Assembly: GCA_030849075.1 (NCBI GenBank)
Contig: JASAOO010003552.1
Span: forward strand, 1 to 64,000
DNA from: Zelonia costaricensis
Lineage: Eukaryota > Euglenozoa > Kinetoplastea > Trypanosomatida > Trypanosomatidae
Length of the DNA: 64,000 nucleotides
Direction of reading: 5' to 3'
Below the pieces are notes generated by a model. It ran no database searches and was not told the origin of the DNA. It saw only the letters and a program-made list of their open reading frames with translations. Both the position numbers and the translations under genes were made by a program. Below are positions 49,526 to 59,146 of this stretch, piece after piece. The number at the start of each line of letters is the position of its first letter. Positions within the stretch are counted from its first letter, which is position 1.

Positions 49526-50137
49526 TCAGAAGCGTCTTGCGCGGCGCAGCGGCGCGCCGAAAAAGGCGACCTGGACCCACTTATAGCTGCCCACCAACAC
49601 GAACAGCGCCCCGATGTACTTTCCCTTCAAGCGCAGCACCGTTAAAAAGTCCTCGGCTTGGGCCGTGCTGCGGGTATACTCCCGTGTGCGCACCACGTCG
49701 GCGGCGCTCCTCGACACGGCCGTTAGCGTCTCTCGGTGATGGTGCAGGAAAACGGTGTCGCCGTCGTCGGAGCGCACCATAGCCACCCAGCCGCCGGCAC
49801 TCAGCGGCGATGCCAAGACGACTCCGGCGAAGCGGAGGTCAGCAGATTTCAGCGCGCACGTGCTGCTCCACGTCGCCTCACCGCTGCAGCTGGCAGCAAA
49901 CGTCTCGCCGTCCGCCGAAGTCCAGCTTCCGCCAAGCGAGTATGCGAGGGTGCGTGAGCTGCGCCAACTCATCGCAGCAGCGCAAAGGACTGCCGCAAGT
50001 AGTACCGCCGCAAGGGCGTTTCCATAGAAGCTCCGGGCACGCCTTCCGTCCTTTCTCACGGTCCCGCTTGTTCCCGTGGCTCCTTCGGGTGCATGTAGCC
50101 GCGAACGCACCACCTCGCGTTTGAACGAGTCCGCCAT
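49526..50137 (-). CDS. Two-pass membrane protein of unknown function
   Basis: The protein has 203 residues from the ATG at 50135-50137 (MADSFKREVVRSRLHAPEG). The open frame continues to 50554 through Arg/Lys/Cys-rich, unlikely sequence that includes a probable splice tract (sense strand, about 50222-50258). A basic N-terminus precedes the first hydrophobic segment at about 37-57. A lumenal or intermembrane domain of roughly 110 residues follows (SYKLGG-like Gly/Ser/Trp, Cys69 to Cys83 region, VAMVRSDDGDTVFLHHH). The second segment is at about 173-192, and the protein ends in a very basic tail, FFGAPLRRARRF. The topology suggests both termini on the same, positively charged side. I do not recognise it. 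Confidence 0.7.
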   Translation of the reverse strand: MADSFKREVVRSRLHAPEGATGTSGTVRKDGRRARSFYGNALAAVLLAAVLCAAAMSWRSSRTLAYSLGGSWTSADGETFAASCSGEATWSSTCALKSADLRFAGVVLASPLSAGGWVAMVRSDDGDTVFLHHHRETLTAVSRSAADVVRTREYTRSTAQAEDFLTVLRLKGKYIGALFVLVGSYKWVQVAFFGAPLRRARRF

Positions 50138-50563
50138 GTGTTCGCGCGGGGCTTTGTGTTTGCGCCTGATGAAACGGAGAACACCCCTCCACTTTTTTTT
50201 TTTTCGCAAGGGACGGGAAAAATGCAAGCAGAGTGAGGCAGAGGAGGTTCGTACACAGCAGCGGTTCCTGCCGTCGCGCAGGCATCGCGACGCAGACAGA
50301 CGCTCCCACATCGCGCCTGCAGCAACACCACGTCGAAGACCTGAATGAAAACCGATCGCCAGGAAAAAGGCGGAGAACACTGCGCGAGCAGTGCGCGTGA
50401 ATTGACGGCGCACTCGACGCGCACCAGAGCTGCTACAGAGTAACAACACTTCGCAGACTTGCACCGCGGCAAACACAATGGCGCTTGATGGTTTTTCTGT
50501 TGAGATCGATGCTATTTTTTTTTTTTTTGGAGCTTCGAGTTCTTCATTCTCCATGTGCTGTTT
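50138..50563 (-). other. Intergenic spacer
   Basis: It contains the sense-strand pyrimidine tract at about 50222-50258 for the membrane-protein gene and a T15-rich plus-strand run near 50514-50528. No gene is supported. Confidence 0.6.
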
Positions 50564-53122
50564 TCACAGTCGCAGGTTAAAGAGGTAGAACGGGTGCAGC
50601 TCGTGCGACGGCTCCAGAAAGCTGAATCCCTTTTTCCCCCGCACTGCCTTCTCCGCCTTCTCGCGGCCAATGGACCTGATCAGCTCTGCCAGCTCCTCCA
50701 CTGCGCTGCGCTCCGCCGCGGTTCGAGGAAGCGTGCCCGTGAATTCTTGTGCTTTTGCTGCGTTGGCGGCGTCGTTCACGGTGCGGGGTCGCTTGCGGGT
50801 GAATAGCTCGCGCTCGCAGTACGGGAGAAGGTGCCTGCCCCGCAGCGTCAGCGGTGCCAGCACCGAGGACTCCGAAGTCGCGAGCGTGATTTCGTTCATG
50901 ACACCGTCAAGCCAGAATCCGGCATTCCCCTTGGCCGCGCCGTTGAGCAGACTGACCATGACCCCGGACTCCAGCAAGCTCGCGGGAAGGGGCGTCACAA
51001 CGCTGGGGTCGTCGGTCTCGCTAAACACGCAGGCGTTGTGGAGAGAGATGTGCAAGACGGAGTGGGCAATGACGATCGGGTACGAGAGCTCCAACGGGCA
51101 CTGCACTCGGAGACTGGGGCTTTTCTCGACCGCCTCCAGTTCGCAGTACGCCGACTGCGGAGGGAGGCAGAAGACGCCGATTTCCTTCTTCTCCAGGGCG
51201 AGTCCCGCGTTGAGCGGGGCCTGCTCGTACCAGCCGCGGCACACCGTCGGCGCGGCAGCGAGGAGGTGAGGCTTCAGCGGAAATCGTGCCCCGCTCGGTG
51301 AGCTCAAGAGAAAATGCACGCGGTTCAGCACGCTGCTGTCGCAGATGCCGAAAAGCGCCAGTTGCTCAACCAGTGCCCGCTGCGGCGCCTCTGCTTGGAT
51401 CTCAAAGTCAAGCCGATACGCTCTACAAAACCCCTCCACAGCGTGATCGACCCAGGAGTGAAATGTGTGGCTGCCTTTCACGACGTCGCACGCCACGCTG
51501 ATCGGCTGACGAAACAAGAAAGCCCATAAAATAGCTTTTCCGTCCGTCACGGTGAGTGCATCGCCGACAAGTGCACCTTCGCCGACGCGAAATCGCAGCG
51601 ACAGGAATCTTCCGAGAACGGTGAGCTCGATCGCCTCGTTAGCCGCGGCACCGTCAGAGGCCACGACGCCTGCGAGGCGCAGGGTGTGGGCGAGATGAAG
51701 AAAGTAGTCCCAGCAACGCCGTGAGAAAAACAACTCTCGCGGGAGCGAAGTGCACGGCTGCCTTGTTGTCGGCGAGTATGGCGTAACGAAACGGCGAAAC
51801 AGCAGCAGCAGCGCATTTGCACACTCTTGCAAAAGCACGCCGCTGCCGTGCACGCTGTCCGCACCATCCTCGCGCACATACGAGGCTTCGTCCAGCTGTA
51901 CTACGCGCGTGTCATCGCAACGGATGCCACGGCTTCTCAATGCAGCTATGCAGCGCAGCAGCTCCTCCTCGACTGAGTCACCAACTTCGCAGTAGCCGGC
52001 GTGCACCATAGCCTTGACGTTGAGGCATCCCAGCAGGCAGTCACCTTGCGGCATGCCCATTTGCCCCACAAGCCAACGAGCGCCGCACACAAACACCAGC
52101 GGCGTGCTCTTTTCAAACTCAGCCTGCACCCACGTAGAGTCACTCTGTACGCGGAGTGGCTCGCTGCTGTAGCTGTCTAAAATCTGTCGCACGAGAGAAG
52201 TGCGCAGAGACGTCAAATGCGGAACGATGAGAAGAATCACGGGTGCACAAAAGCACCCCTCCCTCGCCGTTTCTGAGCCTCCATCGCACAGAAGTTCATG
52301 AGCATCGACGACCTCGCCGCAGACGGTTTCAGCCCAGTACGCGGCAGTGCTCTCAACAACGCTGGCCGCCCCGATCACTTCTTCCTTGGCAGCCTCCGCG
52401 TTTTCGGCGCGCGTCCGTGAGACCGTCAGCTTCAGACTGTTCTCCGCAAAAAAGTGAAGACCATCTGCCACGCTTAGGCCGCGGTCAGTGCTGAGAACGG
52501 TAAACTCGATCGAGACCGAGGAAAGCAGCCCTACGCGGTTCTCAGCGCCGGAGTAGAAGTGCAGTATCGAAGCGACTCCGACCAGCAGCAGGGACAGAAG
52601 GAACTCGTTGGAGCCGCCAGGGCTTGAGCATAGTGTGTCGATGTTGTGCACAATAAATCTGCACGCACCTCCACTGCAACCATTGAGAAAAAGCAGGAGG
52701 CTTGTCCACACCGTGTTGATCGTTGCGGTACTCAGCCACCAAATGTGCGTGGGGCCGGAATCGTAGGTGACAACCTCTGTGCCCAGCGTGTAGCAGCCTT
52801 CACAAATAGTGACGTAATCGCCACCTGCCGATTTGAAAAGTACTTGATTTGCTGAGAAGTGCGTCTTGAACTCAGGAAGCGCCGCTGTCAACTCACCGCC
52901 GCGCTTCCCCTTTTTGCTCGCTTCAGCCGTCGCTAACGCGCGTCCCAGCTCACTGTCTGTGTCGGCAAACAACGCTGTGGAGCGCGGTTTTATCATTAAA
53001 TGCGCCGGTAGCCGGTGGAGGCGGCAGGCGCGCACAGCTTCGTAAAAGACTGCCGTCTCGACAGGCGTGAAATAGGGAACATCGTTGAAGTACCCAGAGG
53101 TCCCGTCTGTTCGGTGTTGCAT
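50564..53122 (-). CDS. Hypothetical protein of 852 residues, globular, unrecognised
   Basis: The start is taken at the ATG 53120-53122 (MQHRTDGTSGYFNDVPYF). An earlier ATG at 53290 precedes the predicted splice acceptor and would not be in the mRNA. Unlike the other orphans here, this one is dense and globular, with few low-complexity stretches. It has many hydrophobic strand-like segments (CRFIVHNIDTLC near 158, APVILLIVPHLTSLR, STPLVFVCGARWL) and several short helices, a pattern that could be a degenerate P-loop ATPase core. The VHNID segment recalls the equivalent strand of ORC2, but I cannot show homology. A basic patch (TRKRPRTVNDAANAAK) near the C-terminus could be nuclear targeting. 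The function is unknown. Confidence 0.78.
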   Translation of the reverse strand: MQHRTDGTSGYFNDVPYFTPVETAVFYEAVRACRLHRLPAHLMIKPRSTALFADTDSELGRALATAEASKKGKRGGELTAALPEFKTHFSANQVLFKSAGGDYVTICEGCYTLGTEVVTYDSGPTHIWWLSTATINTVWTSLLLFLNGCSGGACRFIVHNIDTLCSSPGGSNEFLLSLLLVGVASILHFYSGAENRVGLLSSVSIEFTVLSTDRGLSVADGLHFFAENSLKLTVSRTRAENAEAAKEEVIGAASVVESTAAYWAETVCGEVVDAHELLCDGGSETAREGCFCAPVILLIVPHLTSLRTSLVRQILDSYSSEPLRVQSDSTWVQAEFEKSTPLVFVCGARWLVGQMGMPQGDCLLGCLNVKAMVHAGYCEVGDSVEEELLRCIAALRSRGIRCDDTRVVQLDEASYVREDGADSVHGSGVLLQECANALLLLFRRFVTPYSPTTRQPCTSLPRELFFSRRCWDYFLHLAHTLRLAGVVASDGAAANEAIELTVLGRFLSLRFRVGEGALVGDALTVTDGKAILWAFLFRQPISVACDVVKGSHTFHSWVDHAVEGFCRAYRLDFEIQAEAPQRALVEQLALFGICDSSVLNRVHFLLSSPSGARFPLKPHLLAAAPTVCRGWYEQAPLNAGLALEKKEIGVFCLPPQSAYCELEAVEKSPSLRVQCPLELSYPIVIAHSVLHISLHNACVFSETDDPSVVTPLPASLLESGVMVSLLNGAAKGNAGFWLDGVMNEITLATSESSVLAPLTLRGRHLLPYCERELFTRKRPRTVNDAANAAKAQEFTGTLPRTAAERSAVEELAELIRSIGREKAEKAVRGKKGFSFLEPSHELHPFYLFNLRL

Positions 53123-53229
53123 TGCTGCAGCGTCGCCGAGCTGTGGTTTGCGCGGGCGGAGTGAATGCCGAGAAAAGGAGGCGAGAAGAGATGGAAGGTG
53201 TCCATGGCTACCAGTCCCCGTCGCTTGCT

Positions 53230-53285
53230 CTTGGATGGGAAAGCGAAAATGCGGTTCCGGGGCCCACATTAAAAAAAAAAAAAAA
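53230..53285 (-). promoter_or_regulatory. Predicted T15 tract and splice acceptor that decide the start of the 852-residue gene
   Basis: A15 on the plus strand at 53271-53285 is T15 on the sense strand. The first AG after it is at 53230-53231. The ATG at 53290 lies upstream of this acceptor and the ATG at 53122 lies 107 nt downstream of it. Confidence 0.65.
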
Positions 53286-53385
53286 CGCATTCTGCCGGCA
53301 CTTTAATGTGCCCGCGCAGAACACCGAGAGCCGCACGTCGGCCTCAGAGTAAAATGTCATCCTGCTCTTTTTCTTGTGGTTTTGG

Positions 53386-54114
53386 TTAAAGGTGAAAAAG
53401 GGGCAGGAACGCATGCCTGTCAACGACGGTTCCAGAGATCGTAGAGTTCGACATGTTGATAAAGCTCACAAGATTGTTGCTCCTTAGAGCTATCGGTAAG
53501 GCGCCTACTGCCGCCTCCCCTCGCCTCCGCGCTTCGGGTCCCGCCGCGGAAGAGGCGACTGAGATGGGCAACCACTGTGGGGGCTCTTTCGTGTAAGCCC
53601 CTGACGAAGTCATCATGTGTGACCGATCAGTCCTGAGTTGAGAAACGTAATCCTTCCACTCCAGGACCCTGTACTGCACACGGTCCAACAGGGCGGTTAT
53701 CTGCCGGGCTGCGGACCCCGTCAGCGCAGAGTCGAAGAACAATGTCCGCGTCACATAGGTGTGTAAATCGACGCAGTACGGCGAGAGTGGACCCAGCCCG
53801 ACATCCGTGGTCGCAGGAATCCGTGAGTCGAGATCGATGACGTACCACCTGTTCGTGTCGGCAGAGTGAATGACTGCGATGACGTGGTAGTCCCAAAGCG
53901 TGACGTCTTCAGCCAGCACCGTTGTCTTGAAAGGCCGATACGGAACGACGGACGTCCACTTGTTGAGTTGCTCAGCGCTCGCGTCGCAACAAAACGAGCT
54001 CATCACCACAGCGTAGCCCTTGTCAACCGATTTGTTCTCTGTGAGGAGTTTTTCGATACACTTGTAAACATTCTCTTCGCAGTAGCAAAATGCATACTCG
54101 AGGTACGGCGCCAT
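53386..54114 (-). CDS. NTAQ1: Protein N-terminal glutamine amidohydrolase
   Basis: The protein has 242 residues from the ATG at 54112-54114, against 205 in human NTAQ1. The family signatures are clear: CYCEEN with catalytic Cys12, WDYHV with His77, YVIDLD with Asp94, then DRSHMMTSSG and EPPQWLPI. NTAQ1 deamidates an N-terminal Gln to Glu so that the protein can be arginylated and degraded by the Arg/N-degron pathway. The triad is intact, so activity is expected. An insertion of Ala/Gly/Arg-rich sequence precedes the conserved NLVSFINMS near the C-terminus. The acceptor AG at 54152-54153, behind pyrimidines, leaves a leader of about 38 nt. It is the first gene of the minus unit, next to the strand-switch region. 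Confidence 0.92.
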   Translation of the reverse strand: MAPYLEYAFCYCEENVYKCIEKLLTENKSVDKGYAVVMSSFCCDASAEQLNKWTSVVPYRPFKTTVLAEDVTLWDYHVIAVIHSADTNRWYVIDLDSRIPATTDVGLGPLSPYCVDLHTYVTRTLFFDSALTGSAARQITALLDRVQYRVLEWKDYVSQLRTDRSHMMTSSGAYTKEPPQWLPISVASSAAGPEARRRGEAAVGALPIALRSNNLVSFINMSNSTISGTVVDRHAFLPLFHL

Positions 54115-54153
54115 TGCCTGGACTGCGAGCGCTGTGCTTACGCGCTTCTTGCT

Positions 54154-57100
54154 GGGTTGGGAGACGCAGAGAGTGGGTGCACAGGAAGAGCTTTGCTAGA
54201 TGCGTGAAGAGGGAACACGTGAACGTGCCGGCAAGCAGAGGGCTTTGAGCACGCACCCCAAACCGCACCACCGCGTTCTTCAAAAGCACCCGCCTTTTCG
54301 CCTTCATCGGCTGGGCAAGTGAGGAGCGCCGCGTCTTGTCACTTGTGCCCATTGTCTATCTTTGATGCGGGCTGAGACCGACTCTCAGACCAGCCTGCGG
54401 TCGACCACTACCAGTATTTTGTGTTCACAAGAGGGACAGTCAAGCCGTTTGCCGCCAAGAGGCTTGGCAGTGATACCGGCGAGCTCCACACCCCCGAAGC
54501 CGTGAACGCCGGAAAAACCGGCTGGTGTCCCCAGACTGTCAAACGCCTCTTTGACCCTTTTGCCCCTGCAGCTTCCCCCCCCCTTCCGCACCCGCCAAGC
54601 CGTACGATTCGAAGAACCCCCCCCCCTTCGAGCTCAACCCCCACACTTCAATGCACCGACTGCCGATCCTGGCAACTTGGAAAACGGCACCGAGACGAAT
54701 AGTGCGAAGATTGTGCTTCCCCGCCGATATGAAGTGCAGCTACCGGTTGTCGAAAGCACCCTTTTGCGGGGGCGAGTTTCGGTAGACGCAGTCTCCCCGC
54801 CTTGGTGCCGGCGGCCACATCGCCTCACCGGCACGGCGGCGGGCTCCTTCTTTCAGTTCGTCCTCAGTTTTCGTGGAGGTGCCACTTTAAGCTTCAGGAG
54901 GATCTCCCTCGCCGGTGTTGCATCGCTGGCCCCTCGGGCGCACCACTGCACTTTTGCGAAGACACCGCTGGCGCCGCCCGCCCCCTATGCAACGGCGCCG
55001 CTCCCACGGTTCGGGACGCCAACGCGGACGTGGTTTCGAGAAAGCACCTGGCCTCGCACACACAGTTCGCAGAGGGCCGTGACAGAATCCACTAGCCAGG
55101 GGCGCGACACCCGCGTCAAGAGTAAAAGAACAGAACTTGACGAGGGCACCGGCAAAGGGCTCCAACGCACCTCCGGCCCACGACGCCCGGGGCCCCCCCC
55201 GCAGCGCCTCCAGCACGGCACACCCCGAAAGGCGAACCTTGAAACCAAGGGAGCTCATCACCTCCCATTTCCCACCGCGGTCCTCGAGACGTTGCCCCGC
55301 CAAGAGCCGCTGGCACGAGTGCCGTCGGTTCCTTGACCCTTTCCCCCATGCCAGCCACCGCAGCGCACCCCCCCCCGTTCCCTGCACAGTGGCGGCGGCT
55401 TCCCAAGCCCCCCACCTCGCCCCACCAGAAAACACCACTCCGCCCGACGGCGCGACCAAGCACCAAAGCACCAGGGGGCTTGGGGTTCATGGCCGGCTCT
55501 GTTTGGAAGCCTGCCGGCCCTTCCCCGTTTTGACGGAGGGGGGCCGGGGGCGGCTTCCCCCCCTCCCATGCGGCCGCCGGCTGAGCAGTGCCACAGCCCG
55601 CGGCAGCAAGTAAGACACCCAGTATTGCGATGCATCTCTCGCTTCTGGTGTTACAATTTGGCCCTCGCTTTCCGTCGACGCGATCAGCGTTGTTCAGCGA
55701 TGTGGTTGGGAACTTGAGTTGAGCCAAACCTCTCATGCAAAGGGCCGGGGGTGGGTAAGGGCATGGTGGTCTGCAGCACGGATCTGTGGAAATAAGGATG
55801 GCCCCTCTGAAAGCCGTGCTTTGAAGCAAGCGCGTTCCATTATTGACCACACTTCGGCTCAAATTCAACCCACTAAACGCACTTACCCCGCAGGTTGCCT
55901 CCTTTGTCGACGCCCGGCCTTCGAGGAACCGCGGTCCCAGCCACATCCTCCCTGATGAACCGTGCGCCATCTTGCGGCACTATTTGTTCGCGCGGCAGTG
56001 AAACCCCACGGCTTGCTAGTGCTCGCCGGCGGCCTCGGCCGGCTTCGAGCCCCGGAGATGCAGCTTGCGAACCAGGGGTTCGGGAAGCACAGGGGGACGG
56101 CGCTGACCGGCGAAAAAGCTCTGGAAGGACGTTGGTGGGCGATACGTTCGGCGTGGTGGAGGGGCCAGGTGCTTCCGGCTGACCGTTAGCTTCGCCGACG
56201 GCACCCGGCACTGGATACTTTCAGATGCGGGCGGTTCCTGGGGAGCGGGGCGGCGCAGGCGCCGGAGGGTAGGGCACAGGCGCCCCCCCCCCTCAAGCGC
56301 GCCTCGTGTGTGGCGCTGGTTCCCGTGGGGGTAAGGGGTCGCCGGCTATGAAACCTGCACAAACGAGAGCGTTGGAGTTGATGGCGACACTTAGTCGCAT
56401 GCCTTTCCCAGCTATGGTGGCATCTGTAAGGACTTGCTAGTGAGTCACTCTGGCGTGAAGGGAGTGAGAAGGTTGGGGGGTCAAGAGTGATAGGTGAGTC
56501 ACGGCAGTTTTAAATGCGTAGCTCGCGAGCCCCAGACAGACAACACTCCGTCCCCTATTACACACTCACGTCTTTACTGGCTGACTCTCTGCACAGTGTG
56601 AGCAGTGAACACGGGAACAGGGGTCAAGATGCACGGGCGATGTAAGTCAAGGAGTTAATCCTGGATTTCTAAACTGACTGATATCACCGATCTTATCCGC
56701 TGACCATATTTTCTTTGTTTTCCGCCCCCTTCATTCCCCTCGCGAGCTCTGAACGACGCCACTTTGGGGCAGTGGAAGGGCGCCATCGAATCCGCACTTC
56801 TGGCTTTCCGCCACGGTCGGTGCACAACGGAGGGGGTCTGGCTCCCGCAGTTTCCTCGCACTGGTTGCAAGACGCCTCTCGTCAGCGCGGAGACGGAGAC
56901 GTCTGTGATTTGCGCGCCGGTGGCGCCCGGGTGCACCACGGGTGTTCTGCGAAGGCCCGACTATCGGGGTCGAGAAAGCGGAAATGGGGGGGGGGCGTTG
57001 CTGTGAGTCAAACCCTCGGGGATGCTGCTTTCCCCACACCCGGGTGACCTTTAACAAGTTGTGCTGCGCAGCCCGGCTTGCGAAACAATTACCTCAACCG

Positions 57101-58513
57101 GGGGCATTGCAGGGGTTCTTTCCGCAGCCCCTGCCGCTCTGGATTCCGCCGAAGTGTGCAGGGGCAAGGTTTTCAGCGGTTGGCCTCGTCTTTTCTCCGA
57201 GCACTGCCGGTCGCGGCCGCTGTGGGGCGCGTGCTGCTTGGCGGCCCACTTCTTCAAAGTGATGTTGTCCTTGGTCGTCGGTTCTCAATTGAAAGAGGGG
57301 TGCGGGACTCCAAGCACTGAAAGGGGGGCGTCAATGGCTTTTTTTTACCGCCACGGACGTTTTGCCAGGGGATGCGTTCACCCGAGGTCAGGTTGCGTTG
57401 TGCCGGGGGTCTGAGTGGATGTGTAGGGGGGTGGGTGGTCGCCGCGCCTCCGTTGCCACCATGGGGATACGCAGGGGTGTTAGAGGTGCAAAAGCCACGG
57501 CGGACTACCTAGAAAGTGTGGGGCGCTAGGGGCCGGGTACAGCCCAGCCGTAATGTGGGCCAGGAAACGGCGCAGCGGGGGGGGCGCAGATAGGAAAAGC
57601 GCAACTTGTGAGCGTGTGGTTGGGGTGGCTCCTGTTCCGCGGTCCTTCGCTCATGAAGAACCTCTTCGCCGCGTGTTTCGGGTGTTGGGGTGTTCTTTTT
57701 TGCGCCGGTCTTTTGCTGGCTAGCCCGTGTGGTGTGCTGCTCTTTGGCGGCGTCGCGCGGACATGGCGTGTTTTGATGCGTGGGGGTGCTGGGGGCGGGT
57801 GTGGCTTTGACTCTTGCGGTCAGCGGTGAGGTCGGGGGCAAGGTTCGAAATGAGGTTTGTGCGTGGTGGTGGGGGTGGGTGAGGAGAGTGGCGTGATTTG
57901 GAGCGGGGGGGGGGTGCGTGAGGTGCGTTTGCCTGCCGGCCCGCTGCCCCGCGTCGGGAAGCTGTTGGAATTTTGCCCGTCATCTTTCGAGGTCTCCAAG
58001 ACAGCGGGTACTTTTACTTGATATCTGCTCGTCCTCCTCTTCAAGTCCTGGGCGCAGTCGGATCTAGCAGTGTCTGCTTGCGGGGTTCGTTGGCCTGTTG
58101 GCGGAGAGTTCGGCGCTAGCGAGCGTGTTCGACCCTCCAGAGTTACCAAGCGGAGTTGGGGGCCGATGACCTTTAGTGGTTCTGTTTGTCTTGGAGTCCC
58201 TACTGTCTAAAGCATTGTTGCGATGCAGACCAAGCTTCTTGCCGCCTTGTTGAGGAAAAGAGAAAGCCGGCGGCTCCTTGCTAGGATGGCCTCTTGACAG
58301 CCTGAGAGAAGTCCACAGTGGTGCGCCGCGGCCGATTGGCAAAAAACACAACTGTTGCTTTGCACCGTCAAGTTCTTGCATCACATCGAAGAGTTGGTTC
58401 CCAAACGCAGTCGCACTGCGGACCTGTGCAGCAAACGCTTTATTGCGTGTTGCCAACACCGACGTCAACTCCTGGCCCTTTCTCTTCGATCCGTTCCCTT
58501 TGCTGCCCACCGC
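54154..58513. promoter_or_regulatory. Divergent strand-switch region, probable RNA polymerase II initiation zone
   Basis: Minus-strand genes end their upstream signals at 54152 and plus-strand genes begin theirs at 58515, so transcription of both units must start between. No convincing gene lies inside. Homopolymer runs of eight or more are C on the plus strand at 54575-54583, 54617-54626, 55193-55200, 55368-55376 and 56283-56292, and G at 56986-56995, 57577-57584 and 57905-57914. G therefore always lies on the strand read outward. Divergent regions of trypanosomatids are known initiation sites marked by histone variants and acetylated histones, and G-tracts at such sites have been described. 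The exact start sites cannot be read from sequence. Confidence 0.82.
56341..56720. promoter_or_regulatory. Lower-GC core of the strand-switch region
   Basis: This stretch lies between the C-run arm and the G-run arm and is less GC-rich than either. It has two copies of GTGAGTCAC (56440-56448 and 56494-56502, 54 bp apart) and two of GGGTCAAGA (56478-56486 and 56621-56629). It is the best candidate for the midpoint between the two initiation sites. No motif here is an established trypanosomatid promoter. Confidence 0.45.
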
Positions 58514-58515
58514 AG
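58514..58515 (+). promoter_or_regulatory. Predicted first spliced-leader acceptor of the plus unit
   Basis: A pyrimidine-rich stretch at about 58483-58512 ends in CGCAG, with AG at 58514-58515, 32 nt before the ATG at 58547. This favours the inner start over the frame opening at 58355. Confidence 0.55.
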
Positions 58516-58546
58516 CTGTGCTGTGCTCACACTCCTTTCCAAGCCC

Positions 58547-59146
58547 ATGTCCGTCTTCCGTATGCTGATCGTGGCTGCGTGCGTCCTCGTAGTTCTGATT
58601 AGTGTAGGTCCTGAGGAGCACGGTACGGAGGCCGTGCGGGAGCTCCTGCAGAACTTTGAGGGCGATGCCCTGAGGTCGCGTTTTGGTGTTTCGCGGACTT
58701 TCAACCACAGTGAGACCCGGCAGGTCTACAAGCTCATTCTTTCCGAGGCTCAGAAGGCCATCGATGGCTCTGGCGAGGATGCAGGGCGGAGGGCGTTCAC
58801 GTGCTCCAAAGTGCGCTTTGAGGCGCGGCGCTATGCACGCTCTCGTGACGGAACTCTCGGAGGCCACATCACTGACATTGCGCTTCAGTTGCGCGACAGC
58901 TACGTGCACGGAATCAAGTACTTGCCCTTGGCAGTTCGGAAGGACGTGGCGGATTCGCTGGCGCTCGAGAAGCCATCGCTCGTTCACACCGCGATAGTGC
59001 TGCGACAGGCGTATAATTGCCTGGCTCCAACGCTGAGCGGAGGCGAGTGCCCGTCGTATGCGTTTTTGCGCGTAATCAGGGAGAAGTCGGACGCAGACAT
59101 CCTGGGCTCGTGCACGATGAGCAACAAGGGGTTTGACAATATTTGA
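58547..59146 (+). CDS. Hypothetical protein with N-terminal signal anchor, first gene of the plus unit
   Basis: The protein has 199 residues from the ATG at 58547 (MSVFRMLIVAACVLVVLISV). The open frame begins at 58355, but its first 64 codons are His/Arg/Cys-rich and lie upstream of the predicted acceptor. Residues 6-20 are strongly hydrophobic and could be a signal peptide or membrane anchor. The remainder is soluble and mostly helical (SETRQVYKLILSEAQKAID, HITDIALQLRDSYVHGIKY, VHTAIVLRQAYNCLAP), with four cysteines in the mature part. No known motif was seen. A minus-strand frame of 307 codons overlaps it (58064-58987) but lacks protein-like composition. Placement beside the initiation zone makes it one of two promoter-proximal genes. 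Confidence 0.68.
   Translation: MSVFRMLIVAACVLVVLISVGPEEHGTEAVRELLQNFEGDALRSRFGVSRTFNHSETRQVYKLILSEAQKAIDGSGEDAGRRAFTCSKVRFEARRYARSRDGTLGGHITDIALQLRDSYVHGIKYLPLAVRKDVADSLALEKPSLVHTAIVLRQAYNCLAPTLSGGECPSYAFLRVIREKSDADILGSCTMSNKGFDNI

Noticed and set aside
54551..55336. Plus-strand frame of 261 codons inside the switch region
   Set aside because: Rich in Pro, Arg and Thr from C-runs, with no domain and no splice signal. It lies on the strand opposite to the adjacent unit.
55116..55970. Minus-strand frame of 284 codons inside the switch region
   Set aside because: Gly/Ala/Arg-rich sequence arising from G-runs. No recognisable domain and no convincing acceptor.
56025..56070. tRNA-like B-box in the switch region (CTTCGAGCC)
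   Set aside because: The T-arm pairing fails at the last position, and no A-box or acceptor stem could be built around it.
58064..58987. Minus-strand frame of 307 codons beside the switch region
   Set aside because: It overlaps the better-supported plus-strand gene, and its composition is unlike the real genes. No pyrimidine tract with AG fits its start, and transcription at this point runs the other way.
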